From assembly GCA_021292105.1 (NCBI GenBank), contig CM037869.1, forward strand, positions 40,627,530-40,691,529: a stretch of 64,000 nt of DNA, given 5' to 3'. Shown one piece after another: positions 44,733 to 54,229 of this stretch; within the stretch, counting starts at the first letter, position 1, and each line of letters begins with the position of its first letter. The stretch is from Anadara kagoshimensis (lineage: Eukaryota > Mollusca > Bivalvia > Arcoida > Arcidae). A model generated the notes under the pieces. It was not told where the DNA came from, ran no database searches, and worked only from the letters and a program-made list of their open reading frames with translations. The position numbers were made by a program, and so were the translations under genes.

Positions 44733-44921
44733 TCTTTAACTCCCTGTCTTATACTTAGTAATGTTTTAATTAGTATATACGCAACTTTTCATGTAGTATT
44801 TAAGTAATTGTAATTATGTAATTAAAGTACATGTATTAGTTAATAGATAATGTTTGGGCATTGTAATTGTATATGTATGTATTTATGTCACAAAATAAAA
44901 ACATTATTAAAAAAAAAAAAA
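44733..44921 (+). other. LINE 3' end with poly-A tail
   Basis: AT-rich 3' untranslated region. An aataaa hexamer at about 44894-44899 lies 10 bases before the A-tail at 44909-44922, a spacing that fits a normal polyadenylated transcript. Confidence 0.75.
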
Positions 44922-45064
44922 AGTGGCCTTTATGAGCAGGTGACCATTATATACAGGTTCAAATTATATGAATAAAGAACAATAGGGATACAATTCTACT
45001 AGCCTTTATAGGCAGGTGGCTCTTGTATAGAGGTGGCCTTTAAGGCAGGTTGGACTGTAACCCT

Positions 45065-45180
45065 TGGGTGTCCTGTAGTTCAACAGCTCACTGTAATACT
45101 TTAACCTAAAGTAGCACTCCATACAATCTACTCGTGTTTCAAATCGTTTTCACATTAGGCAATTTTCACTGGTTTAATTA
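45065..45180. repeat. Displaced unit of the ~280-bp repeat
   Basis: 'ctcactgtaatactttaacc', 'aaagtagcactccatacaat' and 'tcaaatcgttttcacat' match units at 33420-34041. Its position just after the MITE-LINE insertion suggests it was once adjacent to those. Confidence 0.65.
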
Positions 45181-45778
45181 GCTTCTGATACTGTTGGAAG
45201 CCATCATTATCGGGAACTCGATCCATTTTTATTACTGCTAATTCACGTTACCTGAAACCTAAAACGTGTGTATCTATTGTGAAAATGAAATCATATCTAA
45301 TAATGATTATTTCTTTCACATTAATCAATCCTCAGATATCAAACATGCGTGGAACTCCATAATTGATCCGCCATTTGCGTTGTTGCTATGGCAACTGGCT
45401 TTCATTACGTCGACAAATGACTTCCGGTGAGAACATGTTGTATTGATTTACGTTTAAGCTTATTATCAGAGTCTGGCATGTCTTGAAATTAAATCAAGTG
45501 CATATAGAGCTAAAGTGTTTTCTTTTAGGATTTTTAGAGGGGATCGGTGTTAGTTAGGGGAGGGATTGTTTGGTTTGGTTGCTTGGGTTTCTGGATTTTT
45601 TTTTCTTAATTGTTTTTCGTTTTATTTGTTTTTATTTTGTCTAGTTTTTTGAGAAATTTTATTATTCAATTAATTAATTATCTATTTTATTTATTTATTT
45701 TAGCACATTTTCCTAAAATTAATAAATCACAACGTTTGACTTCAAGAACATCAACAAAAAACCGAGAAAACCACATTA
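45181..45778. other. AT-rich spacer
   Basis: No gene. 45350-45440 resembles interior sequence of the TIR element at 22171-22603 ('gatccgccatttgc' and 'gacttccggtga'), weakly. Confidence 0.4.
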
Positions 45779-45968
45779 CACAGTGAAACCTCGTTAAAAT
45801 GCCCCTCGTTACCTTTCCCACTTGCATATCGCCACACTATTTTAAAGTCCAAAAATCCATTTTGTTAATGTTTTTCCTTATGAGCCTCCCTCGATTTATT
45901 ACCAAACCCCTTTATAACGCCAAAATTTGACTGAACAAATGGTGGCGATGGATTGAGGTTACACTGTA
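45779..45968. mobile_element. Short TIR element (ACAGTGAAACCTCGTT type)
   Basis: Left 'cacagtgaaacctcgttaaa'; right end on the minus strand 'cagtgtaacctcaatccatc'. About 190 bp, no coding capacity; TA-type flanks are possible but not clean. It is unrelated in sequence to the CAGTC and CAGTAC families beyond the first bases. Confidence 0.6.
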
Positions 45969-46044
45969 TTTATTTTATTTTAACACGTCTTACGACATCT
46001 TGAAATTAATAAAATACTGCGTTTGAGTTTGACATCAACAACTT

Positions 46045-46079
<35 letters not shown>

Positions 46080-46339
46080 AGAAAATGTTTGCCTAAATTA
46101 AAAGGCTTCGTATTCATGATATTATTGTACATTTTAGATTTGCAACCAGGAAACAAATCGGTACAGTTGGCGATTGATTTTATCAAAGCTTCCGAGGTTA
46201 ACGAATTCTGAGAATATGATAACGTCAGCGTTCAGTCAGCGGTTTCACATTACAAGATAAATGCAAACACCGGGTTATCAAACGGTTTTTGGATTAGTTT
46301 CAATTTCAATTTAATAGCGGAGGTAGTTCCATGAATCTA
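45969..46339. other. Spacer with a poly-A run
   Basis: A run of about 32 A at 46047-46078 follows 'acatcaacaacttc'; it may be the tail of a lost retroelement. The open frames through it are homopolymer artefacts. Confidence 0.5.
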
Positions 46340-46760
46340 TATATTGAATGGGGTTTTACGTCCTATTCAAGAATAAAACATTTACATCTAGGCGTCACCA
46401 GATATAAATGAAATGACATAAATCTTTAACTGCGCAGTGCGCTCAGGGCAACGAACAGAAAGGGTTTTTAGTGCGCCACGCCTGCCGTGACAAGGCGTAT
46501 CGGTTTTAAGGTCTCAGAAGGTCACCCCGACTTTTAATTCTAAATGCCGACTGCTAAGAAGACATTTTCTTTATAAACTTTAACTTCGCGATGCGCTCAG
46601 GGCAATGAAAAGAGAGGGTTCTTTAGTGCGCCACACGCCTGTCGTGACACGGGTTATCGGTGTTTAATTAAGGTCTCTTCCGAAGGACCCCGTGACTTTT
46701 AATTTTAAATGCCGGCTGCTAAGAAGACGTTTTCTGTATAAACTACTCAAAGGAATCGGA
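46340..46760 (-). mobile_element. SINE-like element, family E, with internal duplication
   Basis: 'ttttacgtcctattcaagaa' and 'taggcgtcaccagatataaa' correspond to the tail side of families A and D. The middle part ('gcgctcagggcaac' to 'aaatgccgactgctaagaag') occurs twice, at about 46430-46562 and 46590-46730, so the body is duplicated in tandem. Head not identified. Confidence 0.7.
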
Positions 46761-47333
46761 ATTTCCCCGCAAAAGTCGATTAACAAGGTTACCTGGAACT
46801 CAAGAAATACGTATCATATTATTTAGTTTTTTGTATTATTTTGGTAACCATGGAAACAAGATTTAGGAAACGACAATAGTTCATTAATTAAAAGATTCGA
46901 AGATAACGCTGTTTTTGATAAGTCAGATATTATGACGTGTTTATCACGAAAAACTTCAAAGCCATCCTTTCGAATCAACAATGGAGAAAAGAAAAATCGA
47001 TAAGGAATTGTCAATATGGCAGGCTATTGGCGAAGCCATTATTGATTGATGCTATAGATGCCCGGATGTAGAAGCAGACGTTTATCGAGTCTTGTAGGCT
47101 TGTTGTGTATTCATATTGACCACAATCAGCGTTGGTTTAAAGCCACGCTCTTCTCAGGACCTTAATACACCTGTATTTTCCGTCACCCTTAGACGGATAG
47201 ACGGACAATTTGTAGTTCTTGTGGTTGGATGTTTATTAATTTTCACGCTCAGGTAAGTTTCTTGTTTTTCATATTATTTTAATTGATTGAATACAAATGT
47301 TATTAATCTCTTTATCAATGATTAGATGGCTAT
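46761..47333. other. Spacer
   Basis: No gene or complete repeat recognised. Confidence 0.45.
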
Positions 47334-48153
47334 ATACGGTACACGTCTGTCAAAAATTTAACATTCGGCTAACACATTAATGTCGAATCGACAGCACATC
47401 TTTCTTCGCTATATCTCTACATCTTTTCGGCAGATGCTATCTATCATTCGACAGCTTTTAGGCCATAAGCTATCCATATCACAAACACTCGTCGCTCGAG
47501 CTTAGATTTGTTTTTGTTAATTCTGTGTCAAATGACGAATCGACAGCTGATTTTCGTTGGTTCGTTCGCTATATCTCGACAGCTTTTCGGCAGATACAAT
47601 CTACCAGCTTTTTGGCCATAAGCTATCCATATCACGAACACTCGACGCTCAATCTTAGACTATTTTTTTATATTCTGTGTCGAATGTCGATTCGACAGCT
47701 GATTTTCGATAATTCGTTCGCAATATATCGACAGCTTTTCGCCAGCTGCTATCTATCATTCAAAGGTTTTTCTTCCTATTGCCTATCCATATCTCGACTA
47801 CTCGACGCTCGAGCTCAGATTCATTTTTGTGAACTCTGTGTCGAATGTCTAATCGACAGCTGATTTTCGTTAAGTGCGTTCACTATATCCGGACAGCTTT
47901 TCGGCAGCTGTTATCTATCATTCGACAGCATTTCGGCCATAAACTACCCATATATCGACTACGCTACACTCAAACTTCGACTTCTTTCTATTAACAGTGT
48001 CGGATCGACAGCTCATCTTCGTTGCTTCGTTCGGTTTATTTCGACAGCTTTTCGACCATAAGCTACCCATATATCTCGACTACGACACACTTGAGCGACG
48101 ACTCGTTTTCGTTACATAAGCTAAGTGTTATACTTTCGACTGGTCTGTTTGTA
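47334..48153. mobile_element. Enlarged CAGTAC-family element with ~155-bp internal repeats
   Basis: Left end 'tacggtacacgtctgtcaaa' then 'atttaacattcggctaac'; right end 'gctaagtgttatactttcga' then 'ctggtctgtttgta'. Between them are about five units containing 'cgaatcgacagc', 'tatatctcgacagctttt', 'ataagctatccatatc' and 'actcgacgctcgagctta' at 142-163 bp spacing. A normal copy of the family is 177-215 bp, so the size comes from internal amplification. Confidence 0.75.
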
Positions 48154-48238
48154 GATGCGGTTAATACAATATTCTATGATTGTATTGGGAATTGACTACA
48201 CATCTAGGGTACACAAACTGTGCTTTACAACATAATAC

Positions 48239-49405
48239 GATTAATTTTGTTTTTGTCCTTGACAAGCAAATCGGTAAGAATTTTCAAAATTGTGTGTTTT
48301 ATGCCCTTGACAAGCAAATCGGTAAGCATTTTTTGAAAATTGTGTTTTATGCCCTTGACAAGCAAATCGGTAAGAATTTTCAAAATTGTGTGTTTTATGC
48401 CCTTGACAAGCAAATCGGTAAGAATTTTCAAAATTGTGTGTTTTATGCCCTTGACAAGCAAATCGGTAAGAATTTTCAAAATTGTGTGTTTTATGCTCTT
48501 GACAAGCAAATCGCTAAGCATTTTCAAAATTATGTGTTATATGCCCTTGACAAGTAAATCGTTAAGCATTTTGAAAATTGTGTGTTTTATGCCCTTGACA
48601 AGCAAATCGTTTAGCATTTTGAAAATAATTTCTTTTTCATGCCCTTGACAAGCAAATCGTTAAGCATTTTCAAAATTATGTGTTTTATGCCCTTGACAAG
48701 CAAATCATTAAGCATTTCGAGAACTGTGCTTTATGCTCTTGACAAGCAAATCGTTAAGCATTTTGAGAATTGTGCTTTATGCCCTTGACAAGCAAATCGT
48801 TAAGCATTTTGAGAATTGTGCTTTATGCCCTTGACAAGCAAATCGTTAAGCATTTTGAAAATTACGTGTTTTATGCCCTTGGCAAGTAAATCGTTAAGCA
48901 TTTTGAAAATTGTGTGTTTTATGCCCTTGACAAGCAAATCGTTAAGCATTTTGAAAATTGTGTGTTTTATGCCCTTGACAAGCAAATCGTTAAGTATTTT
49001 CAAAATTGTGTGTTTTATGTCCTTGACAAGCAAATCGTTAAGTATTTTCAAAATTGTGTGTTTTATGCCCTTGACAAGCAAATCGTTAAGTATTTTCAAA
49101 ATTGTGTGTTTTATGCCCTTGACAAGCAAATCGTTAAGTATTTTCAAAATTGTGTGTTTTATGCCCTTGACAAGCAAATCGTTAAGTATTTTCAAAATTG
49201 TGTGTTTTATGTCCTTGACAAGCAAATCGTTAAGCATTTTGAAAATTATGTGTTATATGCCCTTGACAAGTAAATCGTTAAGTACATTTTCAAAATTACA
49301 TGTTTTATGCTCTTGACAAGCAAATCGTTAAGCATTTTCAAAATTATGTGTTATATGCCCTTGACATGTAAATCGTTAAGTATTTTTAAAATTATGTGTT
49401 TTGTG
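48239..49405. repeat. 48-bp tandem array, about 24 copies
   Basis: Units contain 'cccttgacaagcaaatcg', 'ttaagcattttgaaaa' and 'ttgtgtgttttatg'. Early units have cggtaagaatt, middle units cgttaagcatt, later units cgttaagtatt, so unit types are blocked along the array. 48 is a multiple of 3, so three frames stay open for up to 166 codons; there is no start context, splice signal or amino-acid-level constraint to call this a gene. Confidence 0.95.
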
Positions 49406-49940
49406 TCGAATTGAACGCATCCTTGAGTATATGAATAAACATATTGGAACGTGTTAGGAAAATTTTGGTCCTTTGGGTATTTTCTCAACCTCTTGAAAAA
49501 ATTTTTGGTATTATATGTAATTTAAACCAATGAGCTGGTGTCTCTGCTGGTGGCTGTTTCCATAAGGATATCACAAACTCAGTAGGCAATGAAAAATGAA
49601 ATGTCTCAAAAATTAAGGTATACTCCCACATGCAAAGTATTACCTTTAGCTAAATTTTGAAAAACATATTTTGGTCCTTTGGGTATGTTTTTCAACATCT
49701 TCGGGAAAACAAAACTGGTATAATATGCAATTCTAAATTTTCATTTCCAATAATTGTGATGCAAGTCGAAAACATTTTTGTAATAGTTGAGAGGAGCAAT
49801 GGTATTTTACGCCCAAGTCAGGATTCTTTTGTTAATATTGAGGTTTTCAGTTCAGGGAGTGATGGACAAACCCGGAGAAAATTACCGACCTTCGGCACAC
49901 GAGCTGACAATTATTCTTACCCCAGTGCAATTTGAGCCCA
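49406..49940. repeat. Dispersed repeat with 'ttttggtcctttgggtat'
   Basis: 'ttttggtcctttgggtat' appears at about 49464 and 49671. The stretch 49500-49710 ('cacaaactcagtaggcaatg', 'ttaaggtatactcccaca') has an inverted copy at 58065-58290. 49780-49930 may be a SINE-like remnant ('gatggacaaacccggag'). Confidence 0.55.
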
Positions 49941-49959
49941 AGCACTAGAGATGCACTAG

Positions 49960-50045
49960 CTATCCGTATCTCGGCGCCACTTTAAGCTCCGACTTATTTT
50001 TATAGTTCCGTGTTAAACTTTCGACAGGTCTGTACTGTACTTATT
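49960..50045 (+). mobile_element. CAGTAC-family right end
   Basis: 'ccgtatctcggcgccacttt' leads to 'ccgtgttaaactttcgacag' and 'gtctgtactgta', the standard right end of the family. Confidence 0.65.
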
Positions 50046-50089
50046 GATCAAGTCTTGTTTTGGAAACAGAAAATTTGTGTGGAACCATG

Positions 50090-51050
50090 AAATATTAGAC
50101 ACATTTGAATTCAATACGCGAGAGGCAAATGGTGTCATTTTTTATGAATATGATCTTATACAGAACTTGTAAATCTTGGATGCTTCTGAATTCAATACGC
50201 GCGAGGCAAATGGTGTCATTTTTTATGAATATATTCTTGTACAGAACATGTAAAATCATGAAATATTGGATACTTCTGAATTTATTACGCGCGAGGCAAA
50301 TGGAGTCATTTTTATGAATACCATCTTGTACAGAACGTGTAAAACAATAAAATATTAGATACTTTTGAATTTAATACGCGAGAGGCAAATTGTGTCATTT
50401 TTATGAATATGATCTTATACAGAACTTGTAAAATCATGAAATCTTGGATACTCATGAATTTAATATGTGAGAGGCAAACCGTGCCAATTTTTATGAATAT
50501 AATCTTGAACAGAAAACGTAAAATCATGAATACTGGATACTTCTGAATTTAAGACGCGAGTGGCAAATGGTGCCAATTTTTATGAATATATTCTTGAACA
50601 GAAAATGGAAAATCATGAAATATTGGATATTTCTAAATTTAATATATGAGAGGCAAACCTTGCCAATTTTTATGAATATATTCTTGAACAGAAAACGTAA
50701 AACCATGAAATATTGGATACTTCTAAATTAGATATGCGAGAGGCAAATGGTGTCATTTTTATGAATACATGTATATTCTTGTACAGAACTTGTAAAACAA
50801 TGAAATATTGGATACTTCTGAATTTGATATGCGAGAGGCAAACCGTGCCAATTTTCATGAATATATTCTTGTACAGAAAATGTAAAACCATGAAATATTG
50901 GATACTTCTGAATTTATTACGCGAGAGGCAAATGGTGTCATTTTTATGAATACAATCTTGTACAGAACTTGTAAAACGATGAAATATTAGATACTTTTGA
51001 ATTTAATATGCGAGAGGCAAATCGTGCCTTTTTTATGAATATATTTTTAC
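50090..51050. repeat. ~90-bp tandem array, about 11 copies
   Basis: Core blocks: 'tattggatacttctgaattt', 'acgcgagaggcaaatggtg', 'tcatttttatgaatat' and 'attcttgtacagaac'. Spacings of the gaggcaa block are 82-95 bp. Confidence 0.93.
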
Positions 51051-51413
51051 CTGTCTGCGGGATTTTTTTTTTATTTATTTATTAGTATATTTTTTTTTTT
51101 TTATACAGAAAATGTGCCTAAACTATTAAATATTAGAATATGAGATATTACTATAATATGTAATAAAATACGTCTGGTTTTAGAACGTGACACAAGGAGT
51201 GTTTTTCCTGAAAAAATACTAGGAATATTGAATTACAATCTGTAATTTTAGACAATCTGGATTCAATACGTGAGAAGCAAGACGCAGATAAATATATTCA
51301 TGTTTACCGAAAACATGTTCTTAAATTCGTGAAATATTTGATACGTATGAATTCAGTATGTGTGAGACCAGTGACAATAGTGTGATTACATATGTACATA
51401 TCGAACCCTTATA
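51051..51413. repeat. Degenerate transition between the ~90- and ~120-bp arrays
   Basis: Contains T-rich runs and diverged units ('ttcaatacgtgagaagcaag' near 51260). Bridges two related arrays. Confidence 0.55.
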
Positions 51414-51604
51414 CAGTACAGGCATGTCGAAAGTTTAACACTTTAGTGCCGAACTATTGCCAAATTGGCAGCTCGTCGAGGAGCTGAGCTGTGCACAGCC
51501 CCAGTAGCCGAGGGGCCGAGAGATGGACACATCTCGGTCCCTCGGCAGCCGAGTATCGGCTCCTTTCGTCAGCTCAGTGTTAAATTTTCGACAGGTCTGT
51601 ACTG
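51414..51604. mobile_element. CAGTAC-family MITE, complete
   Basis: Left end 'cagtacaggcatgtcgaaag' then 'tttaacact'; right end 'cagctcagtgttaaattttc' then 'gacaggtctgtactg'; TA outside both. 191 bp. The interior is GC-rich compared with its surroundings and itself partly palindromic ('gaggagctgagctg', 'gccgaggggccgag'). Confidence 0.9.
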
Positions 51605-53250
51605 TATATAGTAACACAGCTATATGTTGTAAGAAATGTAGTAAGGACACGTTTTATGTGGCAACATTTTTTGTGGGCCATATGTAGTAACTGCTCGGTC
51701 ACGTTATATGTAGTAACATACCTCACATCAAATGAAATAACACATCAAAAGTGATATATACGGTTTTGTCGAACAATATGTCACTACGTCGGTCTTTCCA
51801 TAAAGTATGAAGCCCAATATGAGTGTAGTAGCAAGGACTAAAAATTATCAAAATGTTCTTAAAACCGTGAAATTAGAGATCACTGGATTTAATAAGTGAG
51901 AGTGCCGAAGTGTCATCATTCTGAATAAATAAATTCATGTTTCCATAAACCCCGTGTATTTTGATACCCAAAATGTTCTTCAAAACTGGAATATTGTAAT
52001 GTGATTCTTATGAATTGAATACTTGAGAAGTCAGACGTGCCAAATTTCTGATTGAAAATATTCATGTTTACAGAAAAAACTGTTTTGGGATGCACAAAAT
52101 ATTGATATATTAGACACTTCAGAATTCGATACGTGAGACGAAAAACGTTTCAACTTTCTGTTTACGGAAAGTATTTGTATTTATTCTGTCCTGTTTTGAA
52201 TATACAAATGTACATAAAAATCATGAAATATAAGACACCTGATTTCAATACGAGAGACTAAGGCGGGTCAATTATTCTGTATATATTCATGTTAACAGTA
52301 AATGTTTTTGGATGCACAAAATATTGAAATATGAGACACACCAGAATTTGATATGTGAGAAAAAAGACATGCCAACTTTCTGAATACATGTAATTGTGTT
52401 TACGGAAAATAGTTGTATTGATTCCGTCTCTGTTTTGGATACACAAAAAAATTATTGAAATCATGAAATATTCGACTCCTGATTTCAATACGAGAGACTA
52501 AGGCGGGTCAATTTTTCTGTATATATTCATGTTAACAGAAAACTGTTTTTGATGAACAAAATATTAAATATTAGACTTCTGAATTCAATACATGAAAAGC
52601 AAAACGTGCCAACTTTCTGAATATAAATAATTGTGTTTACGGAAAATAGTTGTATTGATTCCGTCTCTGTTTTGGATACACAAAAAAATTATTGAAATCA
52701 TGAAATATTAGACACCTGATTTCAATACGAGAGACAAAGACGGGCCAATGTTTTTTTCTGAATTTATTCATGTTTACAGAAATTTTGTCTGTTATTTGAG
52801 TACTGACAATGTGTCTGAATCCATGATACCATAAAATATTAAAAATTTATGAATTCGATATACAAGAGACTAGGACGGGTAAATGTTTTCTGAATATATT
52901 TATGTTTACAGAAATCTTGTCCGTTATTTGAATATAGAAAATGTCTGACACCATAAAACATTGGACACTTATGAATTCGATACGTGAGAGGCATGACGTT
53001 CCGATTTTTTTGAATTTCTGTTTTCATGTCAGAAAACTTGTCGGTTTCGTTATATACAGAGCTCTCTAAAAACCATTTAATATTGAACACTCCTGAATAG
53101 CAAGATGTGCTAATTTTCTAAATAAATATGAATTACATGTATGTTTACGTTAAATTTAAATTGTTTATTGATTCAAAAGATCTGTTTTAGATACACAAAA
53201 TCCTATTAAAACCATCAAATATTCGATACTTTTTAATTCAATTGAAAGTT
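51605..53250. repeat. ~120-bp degenerate tandem array, about 13 copies
   Basis: Units carry 'tgaattcaatacgtgagag'-like, 'gacgtgccaactttctgaat'-like and 'attcatgtttacagaaaa' blocks followed by a variable 'ttttggatacacaaa' part. They share the gaatttaatacgcgagaggc and atgaatatattc elements (here as approximate descriptions) with the 90-bp array, and so look like a longer relative. Confidence 0.75.
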
Positions 53251-53644
53251 AGACGTGCAATAGTTTTTATATATTCTCATAATTTATACTGAATATATTT
53301 AAATATTGTCACATAAATGTACATTTATTGTTTACCACCAATGTGTTCAACGATGTTTAAATAAATAATTCGAAAGTGACATATTATACTAATTCAAATA
53401 TTCCCTTTAAAAACAATAAGGGTAGTCATTTTAAACTCTTTTATCTTTTTGAGGGTAAAACCGGTCTTTAACACTGAGGCTTAAAACTTAAAAACATATG
53501 TTATTAAAAGATTTTGTTTTGCCAAATTCTATGTATTTCATTTGCATATTCCCTTATTCTAAAGTTAAATGTTCCTTCCCTTTTCATTGTTTTGATTACG
53601 CACGTGACTAGTGTAACTAACTAGCTTTTATTTTTCTGGACAGC
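53251..53644. other. AT-rich spacer
   Basis: No gene or repeat recognised. Confidence 0.45.
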
Positions 53645-53740
53645 GATTTCAATTTCCTGATGGAAGTTTGCGTGTTAAACTAAATTTGCCAGTTTTTGAG
53701 GTTTTGAGTTTGCTTTTGGGATTGTGATTTTAATATTGAC
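53645..53740 (-). repeat. Parent-repeat terminal arm (right type)
   Basis: On the minus strand this reads 'aatcacaatcccaaaagcaa' and 'aactggcaaatttagttta', parallel to the 49-bp satellite monomer and its continuation. It faces away from the next element, with only about 25 bp between. Confidence 0.65.
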
Positions 53741-53764
53741 CGGTGATATAGAATAATAAAAAAA

Positions 53765-54172
53765 ACAAACATGCTCATCCATGTCCGAATCATAATCCAA
53801 AATCAAAGTAAAAACTTTAGAACTAACAAGTAAATTAGACACGTGAACTGAGACCGGGTGCTCTGGAAGTGTAAGCACCTCCTGTTTAACATACTATATT
53901 GCTAGATTTCAAATACAAGTTTAATAAGCACATTTGGCCAGATTAGAATCTATTCACAATGTCCACGATTGTTAAGTCTACCCTAGATTTTTTTGTTTTG
54001 TTTTTGATTGATATAGATTTGAAGGTCAAATGGGTATAAAGAGGGTTTCAGGTCTCAAATTCTTGTCAACACACCGGTATAATTTCCCTGGAGGAAGTTC
54101 ACGTGTTGAACTTAATTTGCCAGTTTCCACAGTTTTACTTTGCTTTTGGGATAGTGAGTTCAATATGGATCG
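53765..54172 (+). mobile_element. Short TIR element containing a satellite-like monomer
   Basis: The left arm carries 'catccatgtccgaatcataa' then 'tccaaaatcaaagtaaaaac', aligning along the 49-bp monomer. It is followed by 'gaactaacaagtaaattaga', 'cacgtgaac', and the linker 'actgagaccgggtgctct'. The right arm (54090-54172, minus strand) repeats these blocks inverted. About 408 bp with arms of about 80-90 bp. This looks like one form of the element from which the large satellite was built. Confidence 0.72.
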
Positions 54173-54229
54173 ATATGTGTGTCAGTGATTGCGTAAATGC
54201 ATTGACTTTTTTGTTGGCAAAATACATTG

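Larger units (their letters stand above)
37767..44921 (+). mobile_element. L1/Tx1-type LINE, nearly complete, 7.15 kb
   Basis: A two-ORF non-LTR retrotransposon: short 5' leader (37767-37898), ORF1 (37899-39177), a 1.76-kb spacer, ORF2 with APE-type endonuclease and reverse transcriptase (40936-44732), a ~190-bp 3' end with aataaa at about 44894 and a poly-A tail at 44909-44922. Endonuclease plus L1-like RT and a late CX2C..HX4C-type motif place it in the L1/Tx1 group. Only three single-base frameshifts were seen, so the copy is young or assembly errors contribute. No clear target duplication. Confidence 0.93.
37728..45057 (+). mobile_element. CAGTCAAACCTG-type MITE split by the LINE
   Basis: 37728-37766 ('cagtcaaaccagtctataaa' to 'aaaccag') matches the first 40 bp, and 44922-45057 ('agtggcctttatgagcaggt' to 'ggcaggttggactg') the remaining part, of the complete MITE at 19202-19380, with TA outside both ends. 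The LINE occupies exactly the missing junction. Joined length would be about 175 bp. Confidence 0.87.
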
